Assembly: GCA_900542875.1 (NCBI GenBank) | Contig: UQPH01000004.1 | Location: forward strand, 1 to 64,000 | Direction: 5' to 3' | DNA length: 64,000 bases | DNA from: an uncultured Eubacterium sp. | GTDB taxonomy: Bacteria; Bacillota; Clostridia; Oscillospirales; Acutalibacteraceae | Shown here: one piece after another, positions 25,034 to 33,652 of the stretch | How the letters are laid out: each line of letters starts with the position of its first letter | How positions within the stretch are numbered: the stretch's first letter is position 1 | Position numbers and translations under genes: made by a program | The notes under the pieces: generated by a model | The model's database searches: none | Seen by the model: only the letters and a program-made list of their open reading frames with translations | What the model was told of the DNA's origin: nothing

Positions 25034-25798
25034 TTGAAAGAAGCAAAATCTATGGCATTCGTCAATGCATACGGCGTTCTTCGCACACTGGAAAATTTGT
25101 GCGATACTGTTGACGAAGCAAAGGCAGTGTGTAAAAGTCTTAAAAAGCCCGTGTCACTCTGCTTTGATGTTACCGACGGACCTTGTGTAACATATCATTT
25201 TACAAATGACGGCTGTAAAATGACAGAAGGTGATTACGGCTGCACATGTAAGATGAAATTTTCTTCACCCGAAAAATTCAACGCACTTATCGATGATTCA
25301 AAGCCGGGCGTTCCGGTAAAAAATATCCCTCAGGTGCTTTCGTTCCTTATGGGACCGTTTACCAAACTTACCGATATTCTTACAAAATATCTTATGCCGA
25401 GTGAGGATGATTTGAAAAACAGAGATTTCTTTGAAAAATCCACCGTGCTTACCATGTATACTATCGGCGGTGCAATCTGTGCTCTTGCAAATAACGATTC
25501 TATCAGTAAACTTTCCGCTTTCTATATCCCCGACGGAGATATTCAGATGGGAATTACCGGTGCTTGTTATGTCACACTCAGAGCGAGAGACCATAAACTT
25601 GAACTCATTAAAGAAAAACCCGACACACCGAGAGCAATTATGGAGTTTAAGACAATCGACCTTGCAAATGCGCTCTTTAACGGTACAGCATCTACTATGG
25701 CTGAACTTTGCGCAGGTAATATCTATATGGCAGGTATGATTAATATGATTGATAACGTAAACCGTATCCTCGACAGAGTTGCGGTATATCTCGGTTAA
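25034..25798 (+). CDS. SCP2-like (sterol carrier) protein, first gene of the unknown operon
   Basis: A 254-residue soluble protein without signal peptide. AGGAGG (25021-25026) is 7 bases before TTG 25034. The N-terminal half contains an SCP2-like lipid-binding module: VSLCFDVTDGPCVTYHF, CKMKFSSPEKFNAL, then a hydrophobic IPQVLSFLMGPFTKL. The C-terminal half repeats the pattern with ACYVTLRARDHKLEL and IMEFKTIDLANALFNG. So it seems to be a tandem SCP2 fold that could hold a hydrophobic substrate. It begins the operon and is separated by 15 bases from the aminotransferase. The fold assignment is by pattern only. Confidence 0.6.
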   Translation: MKEAKSMAFVNAYGVLRTLENLCDTVDEAKAVCKSLKKPVSLCFDVTDGPCVTYHFTNDGCKMTEGDYGCTCKMKFSSPEKFNALIDDSKPGVPVKNIPQVLSFLMGPFTKLTDILTKYLMPSEDDLKNRDFFEKSTVLTMYTIGGAICALANNDSISKLSAFYIPDGDIQMGITGACYVTLRARDHKLELIKEKPDTPRAIMEFKTIDLANALFNGTASTMAELCAGNIYMAGMINMIDNVNRILDRVAVYLG

Positions 25799-25813
25799 GG
25801 AGGCTGCGAGAAA

Positions 25814-27085
25814 ATGAGTAAATTTCCCGAATATACACATGAAAAATCACAGGAGTGGTTTAACAGAGCATTAAATGCAATTCCGTCAGGCGTTTACGGA
25901 CATCTCGGTCCGTCGGAAGGATTGTTCCTTCCGATTACAAAATGGCCGCTTATGTCAGATCACGCTAAGGGTACATATTTCTGGGATGTAGACGGAAATA
26001 AATACCTTGACTTTATGTGTGCTTACGGTCCCAATGTTTTGGGCTATTGCGACGAAGATGTAGATGCCGCCGCTATGGAACAACTCAAAAAGGGCAACTG
26101 CACAACCTCTCCGTCATATAAGATGGTAGAGTGTGCCGAACTTCTCAAAGATACTGTTGCTATGGCTGACTGGGCTTTCTTTATGAAGAACGGCTCGGAC
26201 GCAACAACATTCTCCGTTATGTGCGCAAGAGCACATACGGGCAAAAAGAAGATGATGTTCTTTAAGGGCTATTATCACGGCGACTTCCAGTGGGCACAAA
26301 AGGCTGACTACCCGGGCATTCTTCCGGAGGAAGTTGAAAATAATGTTGTAGTTCCTTGGTTTGATATGGACGCTATGCAAAAGGCATATGACGAGGCTAA
26401 CGGCGACTTTGCAGGTCTTATCGCTCAGCCGTATGACCACGGTAACTTCTTTGATAACAAAACCGCTACCAAAGAGCAGTGGGCAAAGGTTCGTAAATTC
26501 TGTGATGACCACGGTATGGTTCTTATCATTGACGATGTTCGTACGGGATTCCGTCTTGACCTTGCAGGCTCCGACCATTATTACGGATTTAAGGCTGACC
26601 TTATCTGCTTTTGTAAAGCTCTTGCAAACGGTTACAATATGTCTGCGGTTTGCGGTCAGGAACATATGAAGAATACTGCTTCTTCCGTAGTCTATACAGG
26701 CTCTTATTGGATGAGCGCAGAGCCGTTTGCCGCTTGTCTTGCTTGTATTCCTAAGATGAAGAGGCTCGATACGCCTAAGATGTTTAGGGAAAAGGGTACT
26801 CAACTTTGTGACGGTCTTGTTGCCGCAGGTAAGGAGCACGGCTTTAATCTTAAAGTTTCCGGTGAACCCGCACTTTTCTATCTTCGTATCGCTAACGATG
26901 ACAGCCTTATGCTTCATCAGGAGTGGATTGCGGAATGTGTAAGCAGAGGTTTGTTCCTTGCTTCTCACCACAATCACTTTATGAATGCCGCAGTAACCGA
27001 TGACGATATTAAGCTCGCTGTTGATATCGCCGAGGACGCATTCGGAGTTGTCGCTAAGAGACATCCCGAACTTGGCTTAAAATAA
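25814..27085 (+). CDS. Class III PLP aminotransferase (glutamate-1-semialdehyde aminotransferase-like)
   Basis: The 423-residue PLP fold-type I enzyme resembles GSA aminomutases and omega-aminotransferases. Visible signatures are FMKNGSDATTFSVMCAR (cofactor phosphate region, about residue 124), IIDDVRTGFR with the PLP Asp (about 239), and FCKALANGYNMSAVCG with the Schiff-base Lys (about 269). No HemL pathway gene is nearby. It sits between an SCP2-like protein and a split transketolase, so it probably aminates, or removes an amino group from, a ketone/aldehyde that the transketolase makes or uses. AAGGAGG precedes ATG 25814. Confidence 0.85.
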   Translation: MSKFPEYTHEKSQEWFNRALNAIPSGVYGHLGPSEGLFLPITKWPLMSDHAKGTYFWDVDGNKYLDFMCAYGPNVLGYCDEDVDAAAMEQLKKGNCTTSPSYKMVECAELLKDTVAMADWAFFMKNGSDATTFSVMCARAHTGKKKMMFFKGYYHGDFQWAQKADYPGILPEEVENNVVVPWFDMDAMQKAYDEANGDFAGLIAQPYDHGNFFDNKTATKEQWAKVRKFCDDHGMVLIIDDVRTGFRLDLAGSDHYYGFKADLICFCKALANGYNMSAVCGQEHMKNTASSVVYTGSYWMSAEPFAACLACIPKMKRLDTPKMFREKGTQLCDGLVAAGKEHGFNLKVSGEPALFYLRIANDDSLMLHQEWIAECVSRGLFLASHHNHFMNAAVTDDDIKLAVDIAEDAFGVVAKRHPELGLK

Positions 27086-27149
27086 TTGGGTAACTAAAGT
27101 AATTAGGAGTAATTACTTAGATATATAAAATCTGAAAGGGGTATTTAAT

Positions 27150-28043
27150 ATGCCAGCAAATTATGTTCCGTTCGATAAGAACGAATGGATTCGCCTCGAG
27201 AAAAAGGCAGACCATCTCAGACGCTATTGTTTGCAGACTGCTGTTTGGGGCGGCTCCGGACATGTAGGCGGTTCCTTGTCAGCAATGGATTGTATGACAA
27301 TTTTGTATCACCGCTTTATGAAAATCGACCCGCAAAATCCCGATATGAAGGACAGAGACCGCTTTGTTCTTTCTAAGGGACATTGCGCAGTAGGATATGC
27401 ACCCGTACTCGTTGACCTCGGTTTTATGCCTGAGAGCGAGCTCAAAATCTTTAACCTTACCGGTGCAAAAATCGGTATGCATATGGACTGTAATAAGGTT
27501 AGAGGCGTTGACTGCTCAACAGGCTCTCTCGGTCACGGACTTTCACTTGCTGTCGGCTTTGCACTTGCAGGCAGAGTAAACGGTATCGACTATATGAACT
27601 ATGTCCTTACAGGCGACGGCGAGCTTAACGAAGGCTCTAATTGGGAGGCTGCAATGTCTGCTGCTCAGTTTAAGCTTTCAAATGTTGTTGTTTTCGTTGA
27701 TAACAATAAGTGTATGATTGACGGCAGAGTTGACGATGAAATGAAGGTTGAGCCTCTTGATAAGAAGTTTGATGCATTCGGTTTCAATGTAACCCGTGTT
27801 GACGGTCATAACTTCAAGCAACTTAACGACGCTATTGAGGCTGCTATTAAAAATCATCAGGACGGCGGCGATAAGCCTACTGCAATTATTATGGATACTT
27901 ATAAGGGTGCCGGCGTAGACTTTATGCAGGACGATTATAAGTGGCACTACGGCTCTCTTGATGACGAAAAGATGGCTAAGGCTAACGCATCACTCGATAA
28001 ATATTTGGCACAGCGTCTTGCTGTTGCAGAAAAGGAGGCTTAA
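27150..28043 (+). CDS. Transketolase N-terminal subunit
   Basis: Thiamine-diphosphate half of a split transketolase, 297 residues. GGSGHVGGSLSAMD (about residue 32) and FVLSKGHCAVGYAP supply the His residues of the active site. GDGELNEGSNWEAA with the later FVDNNKCMIDG is the Mg-ThDP motif (about residues 154-190). It is followed after 3 bases by the C-terminal subunit, and both are needed for a full active site. Known split transketolases act on normal sugars, in aminosugar-type natural product pathways or on sulfosugars. The neighbours here argue for a special acceptor rather than the pentose phosphate pathway. Confidence 0.92.
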   Translation: MPANYVPFDKNEWIRLEKKADHLRRYCLQTAVWGGSGHVGGSLSAMDCMTILYHRFMKIDPQNPDMKDRDRFVLSKGHCAVGYAPVLVDLGFMPESELKIFNLTGAKIGMHMDCNKVRGVDCSTGSLGHGLSLAVGFALAGRVNGIDYMNYVLTGDGELNEGSNWEAAMSAAQFKLSNVVVFVDNNKCMIDGRVDDEMKVEPLDKKFDAFGFNVTRVDGHNFKQLNDAIEAAIKNHQDGGDKPTAIIMDTYKGAGVDFMQDDYKWHYGSLDDEKMAKANASLDKYLAQRLAVAEKEA

Positions 28044-28046
28044 GCT

Positions 28047-29057
28047 ATGGGAGGAATGGCATATACAATGACTGATACCACAAAGCTTTCAACCGCTGAA
28101 TGCTACGGTATCGCACTCTGTGAGCTTGGTGAGGAGCATAAGGATGTTGTTGCTCTTACAGCCGACCTTGCTAAATCAACTAAAATCGGAATGTTCGGTG
28201 AGCATTTCCCCGACAGATTCTTTAATGTAGGTATTGCTGAGCAAAACCTTTTCGGTGTTGCCGCAGGTATGGCTAAAAACGGCTTGATTCCGTTTGCTTC
28301 TACATTCGCTATTTTCACCGCTGCCAGATCACTTGACCAAATTCATACAGACATTTGTTATCAAAATGTTCCTGTTAAAATAATTGCTACACACGCAGGT
28401 ACTTCCTTTGGTCAGGCAGGTTCTACACACCATGCTCTTATTGATATGGCTTGTATGAGAACGCTTCCTCATATGACTGTTATCTGTCCTTGTGACGGTG
28501 CGGAAACATATCATGCAGTAAAGGCTGCTTATGATATTGAGGGACCTGTTTATATTCGTATTAACCGTGGCTTTGACCAGGTTATTTATAAGAATGTTGA
28601 CGATTGCAAGTTTGAGTGGGATAAGTCTACTCTTATGAATGACGGTACAGACATTACCGTTATTGCATGCGGCTCTTGTGTGTTCGAGGCTATGCAGGCT
28701 GCTCGTATTGCTAAGGCAGACGGCGGTTTAAGCGTTCGTGTAATTAATATGCATACTATTAAGCCCATTGACAGAGAGGCTGTTCTTAAAGCCGTTGCAG
28801 AAACCCGTCGTATCATCACCGTTGAGGATCACGAAGTTATGGGCGGCTTAGGCTCTGCTGTTGCAGAGGTTGTTGCAGAATCCGGTAAGGGTTGTGCATT
28901 CAAGATGCTCGGACATCAAAACGCATTTTCAACTATCGGCTTGCAGGAGGACCTTCTTGCTCTTGCTAAGATTGACGCTAACGGTATCGCTGAAACAATT
29001 CAGGAAATGATGCACGCTGACTTTGAAGCAGATGACGATTGGGCTGACGAGTTCTGA
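28047..29057 (+). CDS. Transketolase C-terminal subunit
   Basis: Second half of the split transketolase, 336 residues, with pyrimidine-binding and C-terminal domains. FNVGIAEQNLFGVAAGMA (about residue 59) holds the Glu that activates ThDP. FASTFAIFTAARSLDQI, HAGTSFGQAGSTHHALID and CPCDGAETYHAVKAA are family patterns. The C-terminal domain contains ITVEDHEVMGGLGSAVAEV. AGGAGG within the end of the previous gene is 8 bases before ATG 28047, so the subunits are translated together. It is followed 34 bases later by a second SCP2-like gene. Confidence 0.92.
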   Translation: MGGMAYTMTDTTKLSTAECYGIALCELGEEHKDVVALTADLAKSTKIGMFGEHFPDRFFNVGIAEQNLFGVAAGMAKNGLIPFASTFAIFTAARSLDQIHTDICYQNVPVKIIATHAGTSFGQAGSTHHALIDMACMRTLPHMTVICPCDGAETYHAVKAAYDIEGPVYIRINRGFDQVIYKNVDDCKFEWDKSTLMNDGTDITVIACGSCVFEAMQAARIAKADGGLSVRVINMHTIKPIDREAVLKAVAETRRIITVEDHEVMGGLGSAVAEVVAESGKGCAFKMLGHQNAFSTIGLQEDLLALAKIDANGIAETIQEMMHADFEADDDWADEF

Positions 29058-29091
29058 TTAATTTTGCTACTGACGAAAGGAGTGTATTATT

Positions 29092-29892
29092 ATGCCAAGC
29101 GATGAAACTCGCTATACCAATAAAGTCTTTATGGCAGGCGCATTGCCTTTGCTGAAAACTATCGCTGCCGATGTTCCCGAACTAAAGAAAAAGTTTGAGG
29201 GCGTTGACGCAATCTATCAGGTTTCCGCAAAGGTAAATGCAGAGGATAAGGAGGCTGTCCACTTTATCATAGAAAACGGTGAGTGGACCGTTAAACTCGG
29301 CGAATATCTCGGTCAAAAGAAAATTGATGCCGAACTTGCCTTTTCCTCAATGGAAAAGATGAATGACTTTATGAAGGGAAAGGTTGCAAATCTGCTTCCT
29401 GCTCTGAAAATTAAGAATTTGGGTAAGTTCGTTAAGTTTATTCAGGTTCTTCTTAAAATGTCCGATTTGCTCGGAATTAAAGACCCTGATGCAGTAGACG
29501 ATAAGACTGCTGTTTTGCTCTGCAAACTGTATTTTTATCTTCTCTCGTCAGGCATCTCCCAGCTTAATAAGATGGGACACCCGGCAATTCACGAGTGGGC
29601 ACTTAAGTCACCCGACCGCTGCTATCAGTGGGAGGTACTCGGTCACCCCGAATGCACAGCCTATATGCGTGTTAAAGCAGGCAAGTCCAGAGCGGGCAGA
29701 GGCGAATATAAGAGAGCAAAACCGTTCTTTAATATGAAATTCGACTGTCCTAAATCTGCACTTATGATTTTGCTCGGAACAGGCGATATGTTCCAGATGA
29801 CTGCAAATCAGCAGCTTATTATGGACGGCGGACCGGAGTTCGGCGTACAAATAGGTGACTTTATGATGCTCGTCGGAGAACTTGCTTCATAA
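29092..29892 (+). CDS. SCP2-like protein, last gene of the unknown operon
   Basis: A 266-residue soluble protein whose architecture parallels the first gene of the operon. An SCP2-like module is seen at about 45-130 (IYQVSAKVNAEDKEAVHFII, then MNDFMKGKVANLLPALKI). A second appears toward the C-terminus (FFNMKFDCPKSALMILLGTGDMF, GVQIGDFMMLVGEL). The mid part has a Trp/Tyr-rich stretch RCYQWEVLGHPECTAYMRV. AAAGGAG lies before ATG 29092. A hydrophobic-ligand carrier or a co-enzyme subunit is a plausible role. It closes the operon before a GC-rich terminator. Confidence 0.55.
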   Translation: MPSDETRYTNKVFMAGALPLLKTIAADVPELKKKFEGVDAIYQVSAKVNAEDKEAVHFIIENGEWTVKLGEYLGQKKIDAELAFSSMEKMNDFMKGKVANLLPALKIKNLGKFVKFIQVLLKMSDLLGIKDPDAVDDKTAVLLCKLYFYLLSSGISQLNKMGHPAIHEWALKSPDRCYQWEVLGHPECTAYMRVKAGKSRAGRGEYKRAKPFFNMKFDCPKSALMILLGTGDMFQMTANQQLIMDGGPEFGVQIGDFMMLVGELAS

Positions 29893-29912
29893 AAAAATAT
29901 GTAAAACCGGTT

Positions 29913-29984
29913 TAAGCAGGCGGAATTATTTTTACCTGTTTAAGGGGACTGCCTCACCTCGGTGCGACAGCCCCCTCTTTTTTG
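29913..29984 (+). terminator. Double-hairpin terminator after the SCP2/transketolase operon
   Basis: TTAAGCAGG pairs with CCTGTTTAA (29913-29945). A second GC-rich hairpin (GGGGACTG 29944-29951 with CAGCCCC 29968-29974) leads into TCTTTTTT. The two share a few bases. Confidence 0.75.
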
Positions 29985-30011
29985 GCTCATCTCAGCCTGT
30001 GTATAATGCAA

Positions 30012-30131
30012 TTAGTTGCAGCCACAGCCACAACCGCCGCAATCGTTGTTAAATCCGCCGCAGAGCAGAAGGATGATGATGAGAATAATTACCCAAGAGG
30101 AATTACCGCATCCGCAATTATTGCAACCCAT
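30012..30131 (-). CDS. 39-residue Cys/Gly-rich membrane peptide
   Basis: Starts at ATG 30131 behind GGGAGGT. The peptide has a Cys-rich N-terminus (MGCNNCGCGNSS), a central helix (WVIILIIILLLC) and a Cys/Gly-rich tail (CGGCGCGCN). Eleven Cys residues in 39 suggest metal binding or disulfide crosslinking. Similar small Cys/Gly membrane peptides in spore formers (YjcZ-like) are coat or forespore-associated, but a direct match is not claimed. It occupies the 377-base gap between the SCP2 operon and fprA. Confidence 0.65.
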   Translation of the reverse strand: MGCNNCGCGNSSWVIILIIILLLCGGFNNDCGGCGCGCN

Positions 30132-30206
30132 TGTGTGACCTCCCTTCGTGCTTTCTATTTCATACTATGACTGCTTTAATTTTGTGTTACAAATTCGTTT
30201 GATTAA

Positions 30207-30235
30207 TTGACTGTTAATCTAAGCATTGCTATAAT
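30207..30235 (+). promoter_or_regulatory. Sigma-A promoter of fprA
   Basis: TTGACT (30207-30212) and TATAAT (30230-30235), spacer 17. Confidence 0.8.
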
Positions 30236-30269
30236 AACAGTATAAATTGCTGTAAAAGGAAGTGTAATT

Positions 30270-31406
30270 ATGGATATTACTAAGGATATAAAATATGTCG
30301 GCGTAAACGATTACGATATTGACCTCTTTGAGGGACAGTATAAACTTGAAAAGGGTATGGCTTATAATTCGTATGTTATACTCGACGAAAAAATTGCGGT
30401 TATGGATACTGTCGATAAAATCGCAGTCGAGCGTTGGATGAATAATATTAAGGAGACTCTCGGCGACAGAAATCCCGACTACCTTATTGTTCAGCATTTG
30501 GAGCCCGACCATAGTGCGGGAATTGACACTTTGGCAAACGAGTATCCCGATATGAAAATTATTTGCTCTGCCGCCGCTTTGCGTATGATACCTAATTTTT
30601 GCGATACCGCTCTCGACAGATTTGAGGGTGTTAAGGAAAAGGATACTCTTTCCTTTGTTATGGCACCTATGGTGCACTGGCCGGAGGTTATGGTCACTTA
30701 TGATTCTAAGGATAAAGTGCTTTTCTCTGCCGACGCATTCGGAAAGTTCGGCACAACCGACGCAGACGAGGCTTGGAACTGTGAGGCAAGAAGATATTAT
30801 TTTAATATCGTGGGTAAGTACGGTAAGCAGGTACAGGCACTTCTTAAAAAAGCGTCTGTTCTTGATATTGAAATTATTTGTCCGCTTCACGGCCCCGTGC
30901 TCAGTGAGACCGTGCCCGAGGTTTTGAGCCTTTATGATACTTGGTCAAGTTATGAGCCCGAGAATAAGGGCGTGTTCATCGCTTGCGCTTCTATTCACGG
31001 AAATACTATGCAGGCTGCCGAAAAGTTTAAGGCAATGCTTGAGGAAAAAGGCTGTTCGAGAGTTGTTCTTGCAGACCTTACGAGAGATGATATTGCGGAA
31101 TGCGTTGAGGACGGCTTCCGCCACAGCCACCTTGTGCTTATGGCGTCCAGTTATGATGCAGGAGTTTTCGCTCCAATGTCCGATTATCTTCATCATCTTC
31201 AGTCAAAAGGCTTTTGCAACAGAACCGTTGCCCTTGTTGAAAATGCAAGCTGGGCACCGTCTGCCGTAAGAACAATGAAAGCAGAACTTGAAAAGATGAA
31301 AGATATTACTCTCATAGATAAAACCGTTACGGTTAAAACGAGATTAAACGACGCCGCACTCGCCGAGTTAAATGACCTCGCAGACGAGATAATGAAAACA
31401 TTTTAA
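30270..31406 (+). CDS. fprA: Flavodiiron protein (A-type flavoprotein)
   Basis: Reduces O2 (to water) or NO in anaerobes. The N-terminal metallo-beta-lactamase-like domain carries the diiron ligands: HLEPDHSAG (about residue 76), HWPEVMVTY (about 138), SADAFGKFG and CPLHGPVL. The C-terminal flavodoxin domain (about 240-378) starts with the FMN loop IACASIHGNTMQAA and later has SSYDAGVF. The 378-residue length means there are no extra rubredoxin or reductase domains, so electrons come from a separate rubredoxin or NADH oxidoreductase. It is monocistronic with its own promoter and terminator. Confidence 0.95.
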   Translation: MDITKDIKYVGVNDYDIDLFEGQYKLEKGMAYNSYVILDEKIAVMDTVDKIAVERWMNNIKETLGDRNPDYLIVQHLEPDHSAGIDTLANEYPDMKIICSAAALRMIPNFCDTALDRFEGVKEKDTLSFVMAPMVHWPEVMVTYDSKDKVLFSADAFGKFGTTDADEAWNCEARRYYFNIVGKYGKQVQALLKKASVLDIEIICPLHGPVLSETVPEVLSLYDTWSSYEPENKGVFIACASIHGNTMQAAEKFKAMLEEKGCSRVVLADLTRDDIAECVEDGFRHSHLVLMASSYDAGVFAPMSDYLHHLQSKGFCNRTVALVENASWAPSAVRTMKAELEKMKDITLIDKTVTVKTRLNDAALAELNDLADEIMKTF

Positions 31407-31426
31407 TAATTTATAACAGAAAAATA

Positions 31427-31466
31427 AAGACCTGCAAAAATTAATCTTTTTGCAGGTCTTTTATTG
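31427..31466. terminator. Bidirectional terminator between fprA and the SCP2 gene
   Basis: AAGACCTGCAAAA pairs with TTTTGCAGGTCTT across 31428-31460, with A/T-rich flanks on both sides. Confidence 0.88.
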
Positions 31467-31481
31467 TGTTATGTAATTTTA

Positions 31482-31814
31482 TCAGCCGAGGTATTTAATC
31501 ATCTCAAGTGCCGCATTTACATCTCCGTCAACGCTTATCTTGCCGGTTGTAAAAGCAACTACCGGATTGAGCTTGCCGTTGATGAGTTTGAGCCAATTAG
31601 TACCGTTGATGTGAATGATGGCATTTCTGTCATAATATTCATAGGGCTCAACATGCACCTGACCGTCTTTAATTTCGATATAAAAAATGCCGTTTACCGC
31701 TTTGCCCTCGATGTTAATCTGGAATGCTGTTGTACCCTGAACTTGGGATACATTCACTTCACTGAACTTACTTCTTGTAGTTTCTACAATTGATTCGTAT
31801 GTCATTGCTGCCAT
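31482..31814 (-). CDS. SCP2 sterol-binding domain protein
   Basis: A 110-residue single-domain SCP2 protein: TTAFQINIEGKAVNGIFYIEI, AIIHINGTNWLKLINGKLNP and the closing GKISVDGDVNAALEMIKYL. SCP2 domains bind lipids or hydrophobic acyl groups; bacterial stand-alone copies are poorly understood. AGGAGG is 8 bases before ATG 31814, and a TTGATT-17-TAGAAT promoter lies upstream. It is the third SCP2-type protein within 7 kb, which hints at a link with the operon at 25.0-29.9 kb. Confidence 0.85.
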   Translation of the reverse strand: MAAMTYESIVETTRSKFSEVNVSQVQGTTAFQINIEGKAVNGIFYIEIKDGQVHVEPYEYYDRNAIIHINGTNWLKLINGKLNPVVAFTTGKISVDGDVNAALEMIKYLG

Positions 31815-31847
31815 ATTAATTACCTCCTATAAATTTTTTGTATTTTT

Positions 31848-31876
31848 ATTCTATCACAAAATATAGACAAAATCAA
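31848..31876 (-). promoter_or_regulatory. Promoter of the SCP2 gene
   Basis: Minus-strand TTGATT (31871-31876) and TAGAAT (31848-31853), spacer 17. Confidence 0.6.
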
Positions 31877-31938
31877 CACCTCTCAGCCCAAATGTATCTA
31901 AATATAGTCCAAATTTTCGACAGGAAATATTTTCATTA

Positions 31939-31967
31939 TTGACATTTTTTACGATAAAGTGTATTAT
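31939..31967 (+). promoter_or_regulatory. Sigma-A promoter of dinB
   Basis: TTGACA (31939-31944) and TATTAT (31962-31967), spacer 17. No complete LexA box was recognised near it. Confidence 0.78.
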
Positions 31968-32008
31968 ATCACTGTTATTAGAACAAATGTATTATGAGGT
32001 GATTTTTT

Positions 32009-33238
32009 GTGAAACGTTGTGTTTTGCATATCGATTGTAATAAATTTTACGCTTCGGTAGAATGCCTTTACAGACCGGAACTCAGGGATAAACCGATGGC
32101 TGTCGGCGGTGACCCCGAGAACCGCCACGGTATTATTCTTACAAAAAACGAGATTGCGTCAAAATACGGTCTGACCGTCGGAGAACCGCTTTGGAAAGCA
32201 AGGCAGAAATGCCCCGACCTTGTTGTTGTTCCTCCGAATTATCCGCTTTATCTCAGGTTCTCCGCTCTTGCGAGAAAAATTTATGAGGATTACAGTGAGT
32301 TTATCGAACCGTTTGGATTGGATGAGTGCTGGCTTGATGTTACAGGGAATGAAAAAAGCGGAGAGGAAATTGCCCACGAAATACGAAAAAGGGTTAAATC
32401 ACAACTTGGAATTACGGTCAGCATCGGAGTAAGTTTTAATAAGGTATTTGCAAAACTCGGCTCGGATTACAAAAAGCCCGACGCCGTCACCGTGATAGAT
32501 GAAAGCAATTATAAGGATATTGCGTGGAGTCTGCCGTGCGGCGATTTGCTTATGGTGGGCAGGTCGGCACAAAAGAAACTTAATGCCTACGGAATAAATA
32601 CCATAGGCGATTTGGCTGATACGGATGTCGTTGTTTTGAAATCTCTTTTCGGCAAGAACGGCGAAATGCTCCATTCTTTTGCAAACGGTACGGAGTGCTC
32701 TCCCGTAAGGCATAAGGACGAAATCAGCGATGTAAAAAGCGTGGGCAATTCCACTACCGCCCCTCGTGATTTGGTAAATGAGGAAGATGTGAAAACCGTT
32801 TTTCGTGTTCTTTGCGAGAGTGTTTCTGCCCGATTGCGTGAAAAGGGATTAAAGGGCAGAGTGGTTACGATTTATGTGCGGGACAAGGAACTTTCTTCGT
32901 TTTCTCGACAGATGAAAATTCCCGCAAATACGGATATTTCCACCGAGATTTTTTATTATGCGATGAAACTTTTTTGCACAAACTATTTTTGGAACAAGCC
33001 GATTAGAAGCCTTGGTGTGTCGGTCAGCGATTTTGATGTCACATACGAGCAGTTCGATTTTGAAAAAACAGTTGAGAACAGAGAAAAGCAGGAGCGGCTT
33101 GAAACCGCTGTCGATTCTCTTCGCCGCCGATTCGGAAATTACTGCATAGGCAGAGCGTGCCAGCTAAAGGACACCGAACTTTCAAAATTCAATCCGCACG
33201 AGGAACATATTATTCATCCTGTCGGATTTTTCAGTTGA
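32009..33238 (+). CDS. dinB: DNA polymerase IV (Y family)
   Basis: Error-prone translesion polymerase. Catalytic residues are visible: Asp in HIDCNKFYASVEC (residue 8) and Asp-Glu in FGLDECWLDVT (about 105). FAKLGSDYKKPDAVT and the helix-hairpin region LPCGDLLMVGRSAQKKL follow, then the little-finger domain. The 409-residue length is normal. The start is GTG 32009 with GAGGTGA before it. No beta-clamp motif was assigned with confidence. It is followed 18 bases later by an 88-residue gene on the same transcript. Confidence 0.94.
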   Translation: MKRCVLHIDCNKFYASVECLYRPELRDKPMAVGGDPENRHGIILTKNEIASKYGLTVGEPLWKARQKCPDLVVVPPNYPLYLRFSALARKIYEDYSEFIEPFGLDECWLDVTGNEKSGEEIAHEIRKRVKSQLGITVSIGVSFNKVFAKLGSDYKKPDAVTVIDESNYKDIAWSLPCGDLLMVGRSAQKKLNAYGINTIGDLADTDVVVLKSLFGKNGEMLHSFANGTECSPVRHKDEISDVKSVGNSTTAPRDLVNEEDVKTVFRVLCESVSARLREKGLKGRVVTIYVRDKELSSFSRQMKIPANTDISTEIFYYAMKLFCTNYFWNKPIRSLGVSVSDFDVTYEQFDFEKTVENREKQERLETAVDSLRRRFGNYCIGRACQLKDTELSKFNPHEEHIIHPVGFFS

Positions 33239-33256
33239 GTAAAGGAGTGAGCGATT

Positions 33257-33523
33257 ATGATAAAGTTTGATGCGATTGAATACAATAATCCTAATAAGCA
33301 TTATACGGATGTCAAGGCATGGTTTGACAGAGAGGGTAATATAATTCCGCTTTCCATGACCTATGACGGAAATGAATACGAGGTGGATAAAATTACGGAT
33401 ATAAGGCCTGCCGCTTCGCTCAAATCGGGCGGAGCAGGTATGCGCTATACCTGTATGGTCGAGGGTAAGCCTACCTATTTGTTTTTAGAGAACACAAAAT
33501 GGTTTTATGAATTGGTACAATAA
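33257..33523 (+). CDS. 88-residue conserved small protein downstream of dinB
   Basis: I do not recognise a named family. The product is soluble, begins MIKFDAIEYNNPN, and has YTDVKAWFDREGNIIPLSMTYDG, a central DKITDIRPAASLKSGGAG and a C-terminal EGKPTYLFLENTKWFYEL. It reads like a compact beta-barrel with a conserved Trp-Phe-Asp region. AAAGGAGTGAGCG precedes ATG 33257. The short gap to dinB suggests cotranscription, so a link to DNA repair is possible but not shown. Confidence 0.65.
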   Translation: MIKFDAIEYNNPNKHYTDVKAWFDREGNIIPLSMTYDGNEYEVDKITDIRPAASLKSGGAGMRYTCMVEGKPTYLFLENTKWFYELVQ

Positions 33524-33652
33524 CCAAAAAATCTTCGTTATTCGACAGGGTTTTATGCTCCTATGACGATTGATTATATAAATAAATTGTGATAGAATAA
33601 CCAATGTATGATATAAAATATTCATATAATATACAGAATGCGAGGAAACAGT

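Noticed and set aside
26114..27064. 316-codon minus-strand frame opposite the class III aminotransferase
   Set aside because: The aminotransferase has all its catalytic motifs on the plus strand; the antisense frame is produced by codon bias.
30219..30890. 223-codon minus-strand frame opposite fprA
   Set aside because: It covers the flavodiiron coding region and the fprA promoter and shows no domain.
31921..32010. SOS (LexA) box ahead of dinB
   Set aside because: Only a GAAC half-site is present (AGAACAAAT); no paired GTTC at the right distance.
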